This document shows, piece by piece, positions 6,669-14,028 of a stretch of DNA of 20,324 bases (position 1 is the stretch's first letter; each line of letters starts with the position of its first letter). Source of the stretch: Candidatus Pacearchaeota archaeon (lineage in GTDB: Archaea; Nanobdellota; Nanobdellia; Pacearchaeales; GW2011-AR1); assembly GCA_002688875.1 (NCBI GenBank), contig NZDU01000064.1, forward strand, positions 1 through 20,324, in the 5' to 3' direction. Both the position numbers and the translations under genes were made by a program. The notes under the pieces are model-generated. The model saw nothing but the letters and a program-made list of their open reading frames with translations. It was not told the origin of the DNA and ran no database searches.

Positions 6669-7976
6669 ATGCAACAAAACAAGCTCATCTACATAGAAAC
6701 CTACGGCTGCTCAGCAAACCAAAACAACTCTGAAATCCTAGCCGGCCTCCTAACAAGCTCAGGATTCCAAATAACAAACAACAAAGAAATAGCCGACACC
6801 GTAATCCTAAACACATGCATAGTAAAAAACAAAACAGAAAACAAAATAAAAAGAAAAATCCAAGATCAATCCAAAACTAAACAACTTACAATAATAACCG
6901 GTTGCATGCCCGACACAGATTCAAAAAACATAAAACAACTAAACCCCAAAGCCTTACTATTAGGAACCAAACACCTAAAATCCATAGTCAAAACAATACA
7001 AGATAAAGAATCAAACCTCCCAATTCTAAACAACACGACCAAACCCAACAAAGAAAAAGAAGAAAAAATCCTCCTCCCAAAAATCCCATTAAACAACCTC
7101 ATCTCAATAACCCAAATCTCAGAAGGCTGTCTATCAAACTGCACTTTCTGCAAAACCAAACTATCAAAAGGCAACCTCCATTCATACACTCAAGACAACA
7201 TCATAAAATCTATAAAAAACGACCTTCAATCTGGAGCCAAAGAAATCTGGCTAACCAGCCAAGGAAACGGCTGTTATGGAATGGACCGAGGCAAAAGAGA
7301 ACTCCCCGAACTCCTAACCAAAATCCTATCTTTACCACATCGTTTCAAACTACGTCTAGGAATGATGAACCCTCAACACGTTCTCCCAATCCTCAACGAG
7401 CTCATAGAAATCTACCAAAACAAAAAAATGTATAAATTCCTACACATCCCAATACAATCCGCCTCAAACAAAATCCTAAGAGACATGAAACGCCCATACA
7501 AAATAGAAGAAGTAAATCAAATAATCAAACTCTTCAAAGACTCATTCCCAAACATAACAATCGCCACTGACATAATAACTGGCTATCCAACAGAAACAAA
7601 AGCAGACCACCAACAAAACCTATACTTCATAACCAAACACAAACCCAACATCCTTAACCTCTCAAAGTTCTCAAAACATAAAAACACCCAAGCCCAATCC
7701 CTAAAAGAACTAAACATAGAAACCCTTAACAAACGAAACTCAGAAATCATGAGACAACACAGAAACACCGCCTCAGAAAACAAAAATCACTTCAAAAACC
7801 AAATCCTAAAAGTCCTAGTAAACAAAAAAACCTACTTAGGAAACATCTACGAAGCCCGAGACGAAAACTACAACATCATCCTAATTAAATCCCAAGACAA
7901 ATCCATCCTAGGAAAAACTCTTCAAGTAAAAATAATTAAACTTGGTGTCCATCATATGATCGGCGAGATAATCTAG
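6669..7976 (+). CDS. MiaB-like radical SAM tRNA methylthiotransferase (archaeal CDKAL1/MtaB type)
   Basis: A 435-aa enzyme expected to convert t6A37 to ms2t6A37 in tRNAs reading ANN codons, using two 4Fe-4S clusters and S-adenosylmethionine. The N-terminal UPF0004 domain has the three cluster cysteines C14 (ETYGCSANQ), C50 (LNTCIV) and C79 (TGCMP). The radical SAM core has CxxxCxxC at C154, C158 and C161 (EGCLSNCTFC), with IPIQSASNKILRDMKR and DIITGYPTET further on. Residues about 372-430 form a TRAM domain for tRNA binding. Length and domain order fit the archaeal/eukaryotic subgroup, which works on t6A rather than i6A; the exact subgroup is inferred. The last 41 nt overlap, on the opposite strand, the end of the surface protein gene. 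Codons are extremely G-poor (1 G to 19 C in 7621-7680), which inflates Asn, Lys, Thr, Gln and Pro. Confidence 0.93.
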   Translation: MQQNKLIYIETYGCSANQNNSEILAGLLTSSGFQITNNKEIADTVILNTCIVKNKTENKIKRKIQDQSKTKQLTIITGCMPDTDSKNIKQLNPKALLLGTKHLKSIVKTIQDKESNLPILNNTTKPNKEKEEKILLPKIPLNNLISITQISEGCLSNCTFCKTKLSKGNLHSYTQDNIIKSIKNDLQSGAKEIWLTSQGNGCYGMDRGKRELPELLTKILSLPHRFKLRLGMMNPQHVLPILNELIEIYQNKKMYKFLHIPIQSASNKILRDMKRPYKIEEVNQIIKLFKDSFPNITIATDIITGYPTETKADHQQNLYFITKHKPNILNLSKFSKHKNTQAQSLKELNIETLNKRNSEIMRQHRNTASENKNHFKNQILKVLVNKKTYLGNIYEARDENYNIILIKSQDKSILGKTLQVKIIKLGVHHMIGEII

Positions 7977-10900
7977 CGTTCCTGTTACCTCTCCTCTTTA
8001 AGACTTTAACAATATAATAAGAAACAATCAAGATAAATAAAACTAATAATAGAAGAACACTCAAATAAATTACAGTCTCTCTAGGAACCTTTTTTATATC
8101 ATAAGCCTCTTTAGACTTTACCCCGCAATTTTGAACACTACTAGGCATCCTTTCACTAATCTCACAACTATTTAAATCGCTACAAATTCTAGTTTGTTCC
8201 CCATTTACACATTCACTCCAATCATCACATGACCATTTCTCATCACATCCATCATCCCCTATTTCCACACTCAGATTATCCTCCCCACTTCCAGAACCAC
8301 TACCACCCGAACTCCCAGAACCCCCGCCACCAGAACCCCCGCCACCAGAACCTCCACCACCCGAACTCCCACCAGAACCCCCCCCTTGTACAGGACAACT
8401 TCCACAATCCTGAGAACAACTTGAACAACTTTCAGCTCCAATACATTCTCCATCACCACAATATAAATTATCTTCAACAACCCCTGAATTTGACAACCCA
8501 GAAACAATAAATACATTTCCCTCAACTTCACAACTATAAGTCCCCTCCGAAGGACAACTAACCTTTATACACTCATTCACTATATCATCAACCAAACTTA
8601 ACCCATCCACATCATTAATACAAACTCCATTAGAATCCATACTCTTCTTCTCAAAACGAACACTCTTTTTCCTTCCATCTAAATCCAAATTATTAACTAT
8701 CAAATATTCCTGAGTTTCAGACAACGAACTTCTTATTATCAGAATATTATCTAAATCCAAACTATCACTCCCTTCAACAGAAAATAAAATCCTACCATCA
8801 TTACTATCTTTAACTACATTCATACCATCAACAACCTCAGAATCTAAATCAGCAATACTTAAAGCCACTGCATAATCATTCACAACCTCCTCCGCAATAC
8901 ATCTATCACCATCGACCACATAACCTTCATCGCATACCAAGGTACATGTATTCTCTCCAATTAAACCCTCTCCTAACGCATCACACTTATCTCGATACCC
9001 CTCATATTGACCATTATTAACAGGACCACATTCTACTATCTGATTCGGAGTACACACAGGAACATAAGTACAACTAGACTCTAATAAAGGATTACCCACA
9101 TCGCATCCAGATGGACTACTCGAAACAACCTCCCGAGTCTGTACTCCAGAAACACCACATAAACTCCACTCACTAAATTCAATTGTTTCGCAAACTGGCA
9201 CAAGATAATCACAATCAATCTCTTCAGTTTCAGGATGTTGAACACCATTCTTACAACTCCCAATTTTAGACCAAGTCTTATATTGCAACTCATCAACAGG
9301 ACATATCAACGGCGATAAATCAAAAACCCAATTATCCTCGCTACAATCCGGAATAAACACACATTGCTCAGATAATAAATAATTCGCCTGACATCCGGCC
9401 GGTGTTTTCGAAATTATATCTCTCGTCCTAATATTATCTTCCTGACATTCACCCCATTCACTATAAACCACCTCAGTACAAACAGGAACCTCATAATCGC
9501 AATCCACCTCTAGACTAACTGGATACTGAACCCCTCCCTCACATTGTCCAATTTTGTTCCAAGTCTTTGTTTGCTTACCCTCCACTGGACACAATAACGG
9601 AGAAAGATCAAACTCCCAATCATCATCAGTACATGGAGGAATATAATCACAAGCTCTCTCCAATAAAGGATCCTCAATAACACACGACGATGGAGTCTGA
9701 GAAATTATTGTTCTAGTCTCCTTACCATCAGGACCACAATCACCCCATTCACTATAAACAACAGACTCACAATAACACTCACCATAAACGCACTGCCCTA
9801 AATTATCATCACAACTATCAAAAGTACAACTCAATCCATCATTACATGCAACATCCTCTCCAGAAACACACGATAAACTATTTGCATCGCAAAACTCTTG
9901 ACCATTACAATACAAAGAATCATCGCACTCACTATCTAACCCACTCGGACAATCACACGTCGACAAATCTACATCACAACTATCAGTATCTTCATTGCAA
10001 AAATCCTCAGAACATGCCACACCATCATCACACGCAGCCCTAATCCTTCTAGTACACCCATCATTTGCAATACTACAAACTTCATCACCATTACAATACA
10101 ATTCATCATCACATAAATTATGATTCTCAATAAATAAACACCCTGCAAATCCTGAGCAAATATTGTTTGTGCACAAAATACCGTCATTACATAAACTAGG
10201 ACCTCCCTCATCAATCAACTCATCACAATTATTATCCAATCCATCACAACTCTCACTCGCTCCAGGATATACCACATCACTATTATCATCACAATCTAAT
10301 TCCCTTCCATCACCACTAACCTCTTCACTTTCACAATTATCATATCCATCATTATCACTATCCAAACACTCAACCTCCTCTTCCTGACTACACTTTCCAT
10401 CATTACAACCAAATTCACAACTTACAAGCTTCTCAAATGAATTATCATTAGGATGAAAATTCACACAAGCAAATTCAGCCAACTCATCCCCAACACAATA
10501 ATCCTCCTTATTCATCCATCCAGCTCCCCATCCACCCCAAAACGAGCCCTGATAAAAATATCTAATCTGTCCTTTCTCATCCTCATCAAACCCATCATCA
10601 TCCTCAGTACACCTTATCGGCCCCTCAATCACCATATCAAACATACACATTTTCTTCAACGGTCCTGTCTCACCCACCTCGACAACTAATATTTTCCCCC
10701 TATGATCATCCTCCAAGGGAACCTTTATCCCATTAACATAATCCGTCATCTTCCCAGAAAAAACCAGATTATCATCATAATCATTCAAATTAACATATAA
10801 CACCGCCGCACAATTTAACCCATCAAGATTCCTAATATTCTCAAAACGCAAAGTATGTCTCCCATCAATATAATGGCTCAAAGCACTTACATAAGTCATA

Positions 10901-12399
10901 TGAGGATTCGACCAAAAATTAACCTTTATATCTTTATACTCCCTCAAATCAGTAGTTTCAAAAAAACCGTCTTCATTACACTTTCCATTTTCACATCCAG
11001 ATAAACAGTTATATATTTCATCATTAAAAAAATTATCTAGACAAGAAACCTCATTAAGAGATACATCATCCCTGCAATAATCTTCTTTTGAATTTTCTCC
11101 AGCACTTACAGTTCCTTTTACAAAATAATCAGATCCACCATCAGAATCAACACACAACAAATCCAAGCCATCCCCAGCACACTTTCCAACATGAGCACCA
11201 TAACCATCCTTAGAGCATTGGTACTCGCATTGCATATTTTCATAAATTACTCTATTCGCAAAACAATATGACTCATAAACAAAATCATTACTAACTCCAT
11301 TACATTCATCTTCAACAACCCTATTTCTATCCATAGCCGTTCCAACATTATTAACATCTTTCCCATCACTATCTATACAATCAAATTCACCTTCAATAGA
11401 AACATCAAAAGTACACTCACCATAATTATTATTAGGTTGACTATCTACAAAATACGCATATGCCCTCCTCCCAAAATCCGGAACAATTACCCCCTCACTA
11501 AATTCATCTATGTTATGAACAGAGATTACAAAATCATCTGAAACATAGTTATATTTAAACTGTCTCGAAGGATTTGCCCTAGGATCTTCCCCCTCAAGAA
11601 TAGCAATAAAAATCTGACCATCGCAAGCAGTATAATCTCTGTTATTATATGTCATACTTCCCTCCAAATTACTAATTTTAATCACATTTCCCCCTCTTAA
11701 ATTAGATGAAATTTGTACTGGATGAAAATCCTTATAGTGTGGAAGTAAATATCCTGCAGGAACTAAACTCGCCTTAGCTCCAACAATAAATGATTCATCC
11801 ACCCTCCCAACAAAATCAGAATTCTCTTCCAAAGGTAAATGACAACCAACTTTTACAAATGCATATTCATCCGTTGTTGATCTCAAATTCAATCTAAATT
11901 TCTGACCGCCCACAACAACATCCTCAAAAATACCATTTTCAATTTTATAATTATTTGACAAAAAAACCTTTTCCGAATCAATCTCCAATTCAGCAAAATA
12001 CATTCTATCGGCATCAGTTTCCGAACTTCCAGAACTAACTAAATTTATCTCAAGACCATTTATAACCTTAGTCTCTCCCACTAAAATCTTCTCCAACTCA
12101 TACAATCCCCCAGTACAAACCCTTTCAACCAATCCCCCCCCACAATCCGCAATACAATTATTAAAATTCTCACCAACATCACAAACTCCGTTCCCACATT
12201 CAAGACCCCCCAATCCCGACGAACCCAACTCCCCCTTTAACACCTCATCATCTCCAAAACCAAAGAAATCATCTATCCAATCACCAATATTATTCCCAAT
12301 ACTATTCCCAAAAACCTCCCCCACAAACCCAGCACTAACAAAACCGGCCAACAATATAACCGACAAAAAACCAACTACCAATAAACCTCTTCTTTTCAT
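7936..12399 (-). CDS. Large cysteine-rich, membrane-anchored surface protein with MopE-like and TSP1-like modules
   Basis: A 1487-aa type I membrane protein. A signal peptide (1-23, ending VSA) is followed by CGNGVCDVGE...DCG (68-86). The long middle (about 90-670) has many Cys and Asp/Asn-rich strands with no family I recognise. Residues 678-733 match the MopE/metal-binding motif (DSDNDGYDNC, DCDD, YPGASESCDGLDNNCDELID), likely calcium or other metal binding. Cys-rich repeats (CNDGILCTNNIC, DDELYCNGDEVC) follow to about 870. Then 96-97-residue units start near residues 880, 977 and 1073 (SEWGxC...TR, TSP1-like). After another CGDGEC motif (about 1314-1336) come a 34-residue Gly/Ser linker (1339-1372), a last SEC/TSP1-like domain (1386-1425), a membrane helix (about 1442-1464) and a basic cytoplasmic tail. 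It is probably disulfide-rich and exposed, perhaps for cell contact; that role is inference. A TATA box 25 nt upstream supports the start. Confidence 0.9.
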   Translation of the reverse strand: MKRRGLLVVGFLSVILLAGFVSAGFVGEVFGNSIGNNIGDWIDDFFGFGDDEVLKGELGSSGLGGLECGNGVCDVGENFNNCIADCGGGLVERVCTGGLYELEKILVGETKVINGLEINLVSSGSSETDADRMYFAELEIDSEKVFLSNNYKIENGIFEDVVVGGQKFRLNLRSTTDEYAFVKVGCHLPLEENSDFVGRVDESFIVGAKASLVPAGYLLPHYKDFHPVQISSNLRGGNVIKISNLEGSMTYNNRDYTACDGQIFIAILEGEDPRANPSRQFKYNYVSDDFVISVHNIDEFSEGVIVPDFGRRAYAYFVDSQPNNNYGECTFDVSIEGEFDCIDSDGKDVNNVGTAMDRNRVVEDECNGVSNDFVYESYCFANRVIYENMQCEYQCSKDGYGAHVGKCAGDGLDLLCVDSDGGSDYFVKGTVSAGENSKEDYCRDDVSLNEVSCLDNFFNDEIYNCLSGCENGKCNEDGFFETTDLREYKDIKVNFWSNPHMTYVSALSHYIDGRHTLRFENIRNLDGLNCAAVLYVNLNDYDDNLVFSGKMTDYVNGIKVPLEDDHRGKILVVEVGETGPLKKMCMFDMVIEGPIRCTEDDDGFDEDEKGQIRYFYQGSFWGGWGAGWMNKEDYCVGDELAEFACVNFHPNDNSFEKLVSCEFGCNDGKCSQEEEVECLDSDNDGYDNCESEEVSGDGRELDCDDNSDVVYPGASESCDGLDNNCDELIDEGGPSLCNDGILCTNNICSGFAGCLFIENHNLCDDELYCNGDEVCSIANDGCTRRIRAACDDGVACSEDFCNEDTDSCDVDLSTCDCPSGLDSECDDSLYCNGQEFCDANSLSCVSGEDVACNDGLSCTFDSCDDNLGQCVYGECYCESVVYSEWGDCGPDGKETRTIISQTPSSCVIEDPLLERACDYIPPCTDDDWEFDLSPLLCPVEGKQTKTWNKIGQCEGGVQYPVSLEVDCDYEVPVCTEVVYSEWGECQEDNIRTRDIISKTPAGCQANYLLSEQCVFIPDCSEDNWVFDLSPLICPVDELQYKTWSKIGSCKNGVQHPETEEIDCDYLVPVCETIEFSEWSLCGVSGVQTREVVSSSPSGCDVGNPLLESSCTYVPVCTPNQIVECGPVNNGQYEGYRDKCDALGEGLIGENTCTLVCDEGYVVDGDRCIAEEVVNDYAVALSIADLDSEVVDGMNVVKDSNDGRILFSVEGSDSLDLDNILIIRSSLSETQEYLIVNNLDLDGRKKSVRFEKKSMDSNGVCINDVDGLSLVDDIVNECIKVSCPSEGTYSCEVEGNVFIVSGLSNSGVVEDNLYCGDGECIGAESCSSCSQDCGSCPVQGGGSGGSSGGGGSGGGGSGGGGSGSSGGSGSGSGEDNLSVEIGDDGCDEKWSCDDWSECVNGEQTRICSDLNSCEISERMPSSVQNCGVKSKEAYDIKKVPRETVIYLSVLLLLVLFILIVSYYIVKVLKRRGNRNARLSRRSYDGHQV
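8284..8385 (-). repeat. Gly/Ser-only linker segment with three consecutive GGGGS-type units
   Basis: Residues 1339-1372 of the surface protein are only Gly and Ser. At DNA level the 15-bp unit GGTTCTGGTGGCGGG recurs nearly perfectly, consistent with slippage expansion. It separates the ectodomain from the membrane-proximal TSP1-like module, acting presumably as a flexible spacer. Confidence 0.9.
9052..9762 (-). repeat. Tandem 96-97-residue TSP1-like repeats inside the surface protein
   Basis: Three units begin with VVYSEWG or IEFSEWS (SEW serines at residues 883, 980, 1076). Each has SEWxxC, a TR pair, a TPxxC motif and a C-x-PxC close. The first two also carry a second half, F-DLSPL-CPV...KTW-KIG-C...VDCDY-VPVC, which is missing in the third. 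The units have diverged at DNA level, so the duplication is old. Confidence 0.85.
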
Positions 12400-12418
12400 A
12401 ATAATAGTTAGAAACTAA

Positions 12419-12428
12419 TTATATAAAT
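12419..12428 (-). promoter_or_regulatory. TATA box of the surface protein gene
   Basis: ATTTATATAA on the minus strand is centred 24.5 nt from ATG 12399, predicting a leaderless mRNA. It lies 9 nt past the stop of the upstream 103-aa gene, so the surface protein probably has its own transcription unit. Confidence 0.65.
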
Positions 12429-12437
12429 ATTCCTAAA

Positions 12438-12749
12438 CTAAGACCTAACAACATCCCTTTCATCAACAAGAATTCCATTTTCTAATCTACCTTCAAAAAA
12501 ACCCCTTCCAGAAGGTTTAATCTGAACAAGCCCTTTAGCATTTGTAAGAAGATTAACCTTCAAAGTTCCACCCTCGAGGTCACTTATATGAAAATATCCA
12601 CTATATTTCATCCTACCATCATCATAAGAAACATGCTTCTTATCAGGAGAACCAGTATCTCTTATCATCAAACCTTTTAAATAACAAACTCCCAAACTCA
12701 TCCAATAAAAACAAATCAACCATTTAAAAAAACACCTATCCCAAAACAT
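12438..12749 (-). CDS. Unrecognised 103-aa protein, possible N-terminal membrane segment
   Basis: I do not recognise this family. Residues about 7-29 are hydrophobic and aromatic (FFKWLICFYWMSLGVCYL) and may be a membrane or signal-anchor segment. The remaining about 75 residues are polar with beta-like alternation (YSGYFHISDLEGGTLKVNLL, GFFEGRLENGILVDERDVV). The ATG at 12749 is favoured because a TATA box is centred 26 nt before it; internal Met17 or Met28 would remove the hydrophobic part. The gene lies between the TrmB-like regulator and the surface protein, all on the minus strand. Palindromes directly upstream of its TATA box make it a plausible target of that regulator. Function unknown. 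Confidence 0.6.
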   Translation of the reverse strand: MFWDRCFFKWLICFYWMSLGVCYLKGLMIRDTGSPDKKHVSYDDGRMKYSGYFHISDLEGGTLKVNLLTNAKGLVQIKPSGRGFFEGRLENGILVDERDVVRS

Positions 12750-12771
12750 CTATATCAGAAAACTAAATCCC

Positions 12772-12778
12772 TTTAAAT
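12772..12778 (-). promoter_or_regulatory. TATA box of the 103-aa protein gene
   Basis: ATTTAAA on the minus strand is centred 26 nt from ATG 12749. A palindrome begins 2 nt upstream of it. Confidence 0.55.
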
Positions 12779-12779
12779 C

Positions 12780-12800
12780 TTCAAAATCACTGATTTTGAA
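12780..12800. promoter_or_regulatory. Palindrome abutting the TATA box, candidate operator
   Basis: TTCAAAATCA and TGATTTTGAA are perfect inverted arms around a single C at 12790. The site is immediately upstream of the TATA box of the 103-aa gene, where archaeal regulators contact the BRE/upstream promoter. It shares its half-site with the palindrome at 12804-12828. Confidence 0.5.
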
Positions 12801-12803
12801 TGA

Positions 12804-12828
12804 TTCAAAAACATCATATGTTTTTGAA
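12804..12828. promoter_or_regulatory. Second palindrome over the end of the TrmB-like gene, operator or 3' stem
   Basis: TTCAAAAACAT and ATGTTTTTGAA are perfect 11-bp inverted arms around CAT. The site spans the TGA stop (12814-12816) of the regulator gene. Its centre is 26 bp from that of the neighbouring palindrome. It could also be an RNA hairpin at the mRNA 3' end, though no T run follows on the minus strand. Confidence 0.5.
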
Positions 12829-13617
12829 CCCCTTCCACGCCGCCTCAAACAACTGCTCCATCGCAGCCGCAAAAAAATCAGTACTTAACCAAATGGCAAC
12901 ATCATAATTAGGATGCACTATCTCATCATCCAAGATCATAAACAACAACTGACTACTATCAACAATCGCAAATCTAGCCCTCATCTTCGGAGTATGCTTA
13001 ACTTCAGCCACTTTCGACAACCTTTTAGCAACAGCCTTATTAGTATCATCAATCGGCGCAGCAATTCGAATCACAACCCCTCGCTTCTTAGCCTTCTCCA
13101 AAATCGGCATCAACGCCTCTAACTTCCTATTAATCCCTGGAGCCGTCGTAACAATAGTAATAGTTTTTTCCGCATCTCTTATCATCATATCCAAATGATT
13201 GTAAACATTCTGCCTTCCCTTAACCGAACCACTCAGATCCGCAGGCTCAACAAACTTAATCCCCTGATGAAAGATAGTATTCAACTCAGTCAAAACTTCT
13301 TCCTTCTTCAATGCATCAAGTCTCTTACTCCTCTCCTGAGCATGCACAACCAAATTTTTCTTAACTCTCTCAATAACCTCTTCAGGCTTCAACGCAACAA
13401 ACTTAATCGGCTTACCCAACTTCATAACAATAAATCCCTTCTTCTCCAACGTCTCCAAAATATCATAAGTCCTCGATCTAGGAACATCACTTATATTACT
13501 CAACTCCCCAGCCGTACTCACTCCCCTCGACAACAAAGCCGTCCAAACCTTAACCTCATACAAATTAAGATCAAAAATTTTCCTCAGCCGACTCAAAAAC
13601 TCATCTTTAACAATCAT
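12814..13617 (-). CDS. TrmB-family transcriptional regulator
   Basis: A 267-aa protein with an N-terminal winged helix-turn-helix of the TrmB type (about 10-80: LNLYEVKVWTALLSRGVSTAGELS, then VPRSRTYDILETLEKKGFI) and a following helical linker (about 85-115). The C-terminal half (about 130-265) resembles the PLD-like domain found in TrmB proteins (MIRDAEKTITIVTTAPG, KRGVVIRIAAP, ARFAIVDSSQLLFMI). The classical sugar-binding TrmB ending is not evident. It should bind DNA as a dimer and sense a ligand not deducible here. Unlike its neighbours it has a short leader with a Shine-Dalgarno sequence (AGAGGT, 13624-13629) and a TATA box at 13656-13663. Palindromes lie at both ends of the gene, suggesting control of the 103-aa gene and possibly of itself. 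Confidence 0.92.
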   Translation of the reverse strand: MIVKDEFLSRLRKIFDLNLYEVKVWTALLSRGVSTAGELSNISDVPRSRTYDILETLEKKGFIVMKLGKPIKFVALKPEEVIERVKKNLVVHAQERSKRLDALKKEEVLTELNTIFHQGIKFVEPADLSGSVKGRQNVYNHLDMMIRDAEKTITIVTTAPGINRKLEALMPILEKAKKRGVVIRIAAPIDDTNKAVAKRLSKVAEVKHTPKMRARFAIVDSSQLLFMILDDEIVHPNYDVAIWLSTDFFAAAMEQLFEAAWKGFKNI

Positions 13618-13655
13618 CTTAATACCTCTTTGATGAGTCTATAATTGATTTACAG

Positions 13656-13663
13656 TATTTAAA
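13656..13663 (-). promoter_or_regulatory. TATA box of the TrmB-like gene
   Basis: TTTAAATA on the minus strand lies about 42 nt upstream of ATG 13617. The predicted start near 13634 leaves a leader of about 17 nt carrying AGAGGT at 13624-13629, so this gene is probably read with a Shine-Dalgarno sequence. Confidence 0.55.
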
Positions 13664-13674
13664 TGTTTTCGTCA

Positions 13675-13690
13675 TTGTAACATGGTACAA
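13675..13690. promoter_or_regulatory. Near-perfect 16-bp palindrome between divergent promoters
   Basis: TTGTAACATGGTACAA equals its own reverse complement except at one symmetric position. It lies between the TrmB-gene TATA box and a plus-strand TATA-like box at 13701, a natural operator position. Its half-site differs from the TTCAAAAWCA palindromes, so a different protein or a coincidence is possible. Confidence 0.35.
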
Positions 13691-13700
13691 TATTAAAAAC

Positions 13701-13710
13701 ACTATATAAA
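13701..13710 (+). promoter_or_regulatory. Orphan TATA-like box in the 13618-13864 spacer
   Basis: ACTATATAAA predicts a start near 13732. The RNA would hold GAGGTGG followed 7 nt later by ATG and a four-codon frame ending in TAA (13769-13783), so no real gene follows directly. It may drive a small RNA or a leader for the 50-aa gene. Inverted arms AAACCTT (13712-13718) and AAGGTTT (13744-13750) lie nearby. I see nothing else in this spacer. Confidence 0.3.
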
Positions 13711-13834
13711 CAAACCTTCTCAATAAAATACAGTTTTCAACATAAGGTTTCTCGAGGTGGTTTTGTAATGTATATTAACTAAGAGAGGTTTTAGGAAAAA
13801 ACTATAAAAATAAAGATAAATACTCAATCACAAA

Positions 13835-13844
13835 TTATATATAA
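13835..13844 (+). promoter_or_regulatory. TATA box of the 50-aa protein gene
   Basis: TTATATATAA is centred 25.5 nt before ATG 13865, the same spacing as other leaderless genes in the window. Confidence 0.5.
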
Positions 13845-13864
13845 GATAAAAATATTATCTAATA

Positions 13865-14017
13865 ATGAAACAAGAAAAAATCACAATTCTTAAGGAATAC
13901 CAGAAAGATACAGACTCAACAACAGAAACACATAATCTAATTCAAGATTCTAAAAAAGAAACAGAGATATGGGACAAATTAAGTAACGAAGCACTTGAAA
14001 ATTTTCTAATACTTTAA
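13865..14017 (+). CDS. Small 50-aa hydrophilic protein, unrecognised
   Basis: ATG 13865 to TAA 14015-14017 encodes 50 residues, starting MKQEKITILKEYQKDTD and ending LSNEALENFLIL. It is charged, lacks cysteine and membrane segments, and the C-terminal 25 residues look like an amphipathic helix. Support for real coding is the correctly placed TATA box, the way it fills an otherwise empty 411-nt interval, and its end 11 nt before the convergent deacylase gene. There is no similarity I recognise. Codon choice is not decisive at this length. A small regulatory or scaffold protein is possible, but function is unknown. Confidence 0.5.
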   Translation: MKQEKITILKEYQKDTDSTTETHNLIQDSKKETEIWDKLSNEALENFLIL

Positions 14018-14028
14018 ACCCTCTCAAA

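Noticed and set aside
8284..8385. Vector or synthetic-construct contamination because of the GGGGS linker
   Set aside because: The linker is inside a continuous 1487-codon gene with archaeal surface-protein modules on both sides, and the units are slightly irregular, as slippage produces.
8229..8531. Open frames on both strands over the Gly/Ser linker region
   Set aside because: They are low-complexity His/Pro/Asn or Val/Leu shadows of the repetitive surface-protein codons, with no promoter or domain.
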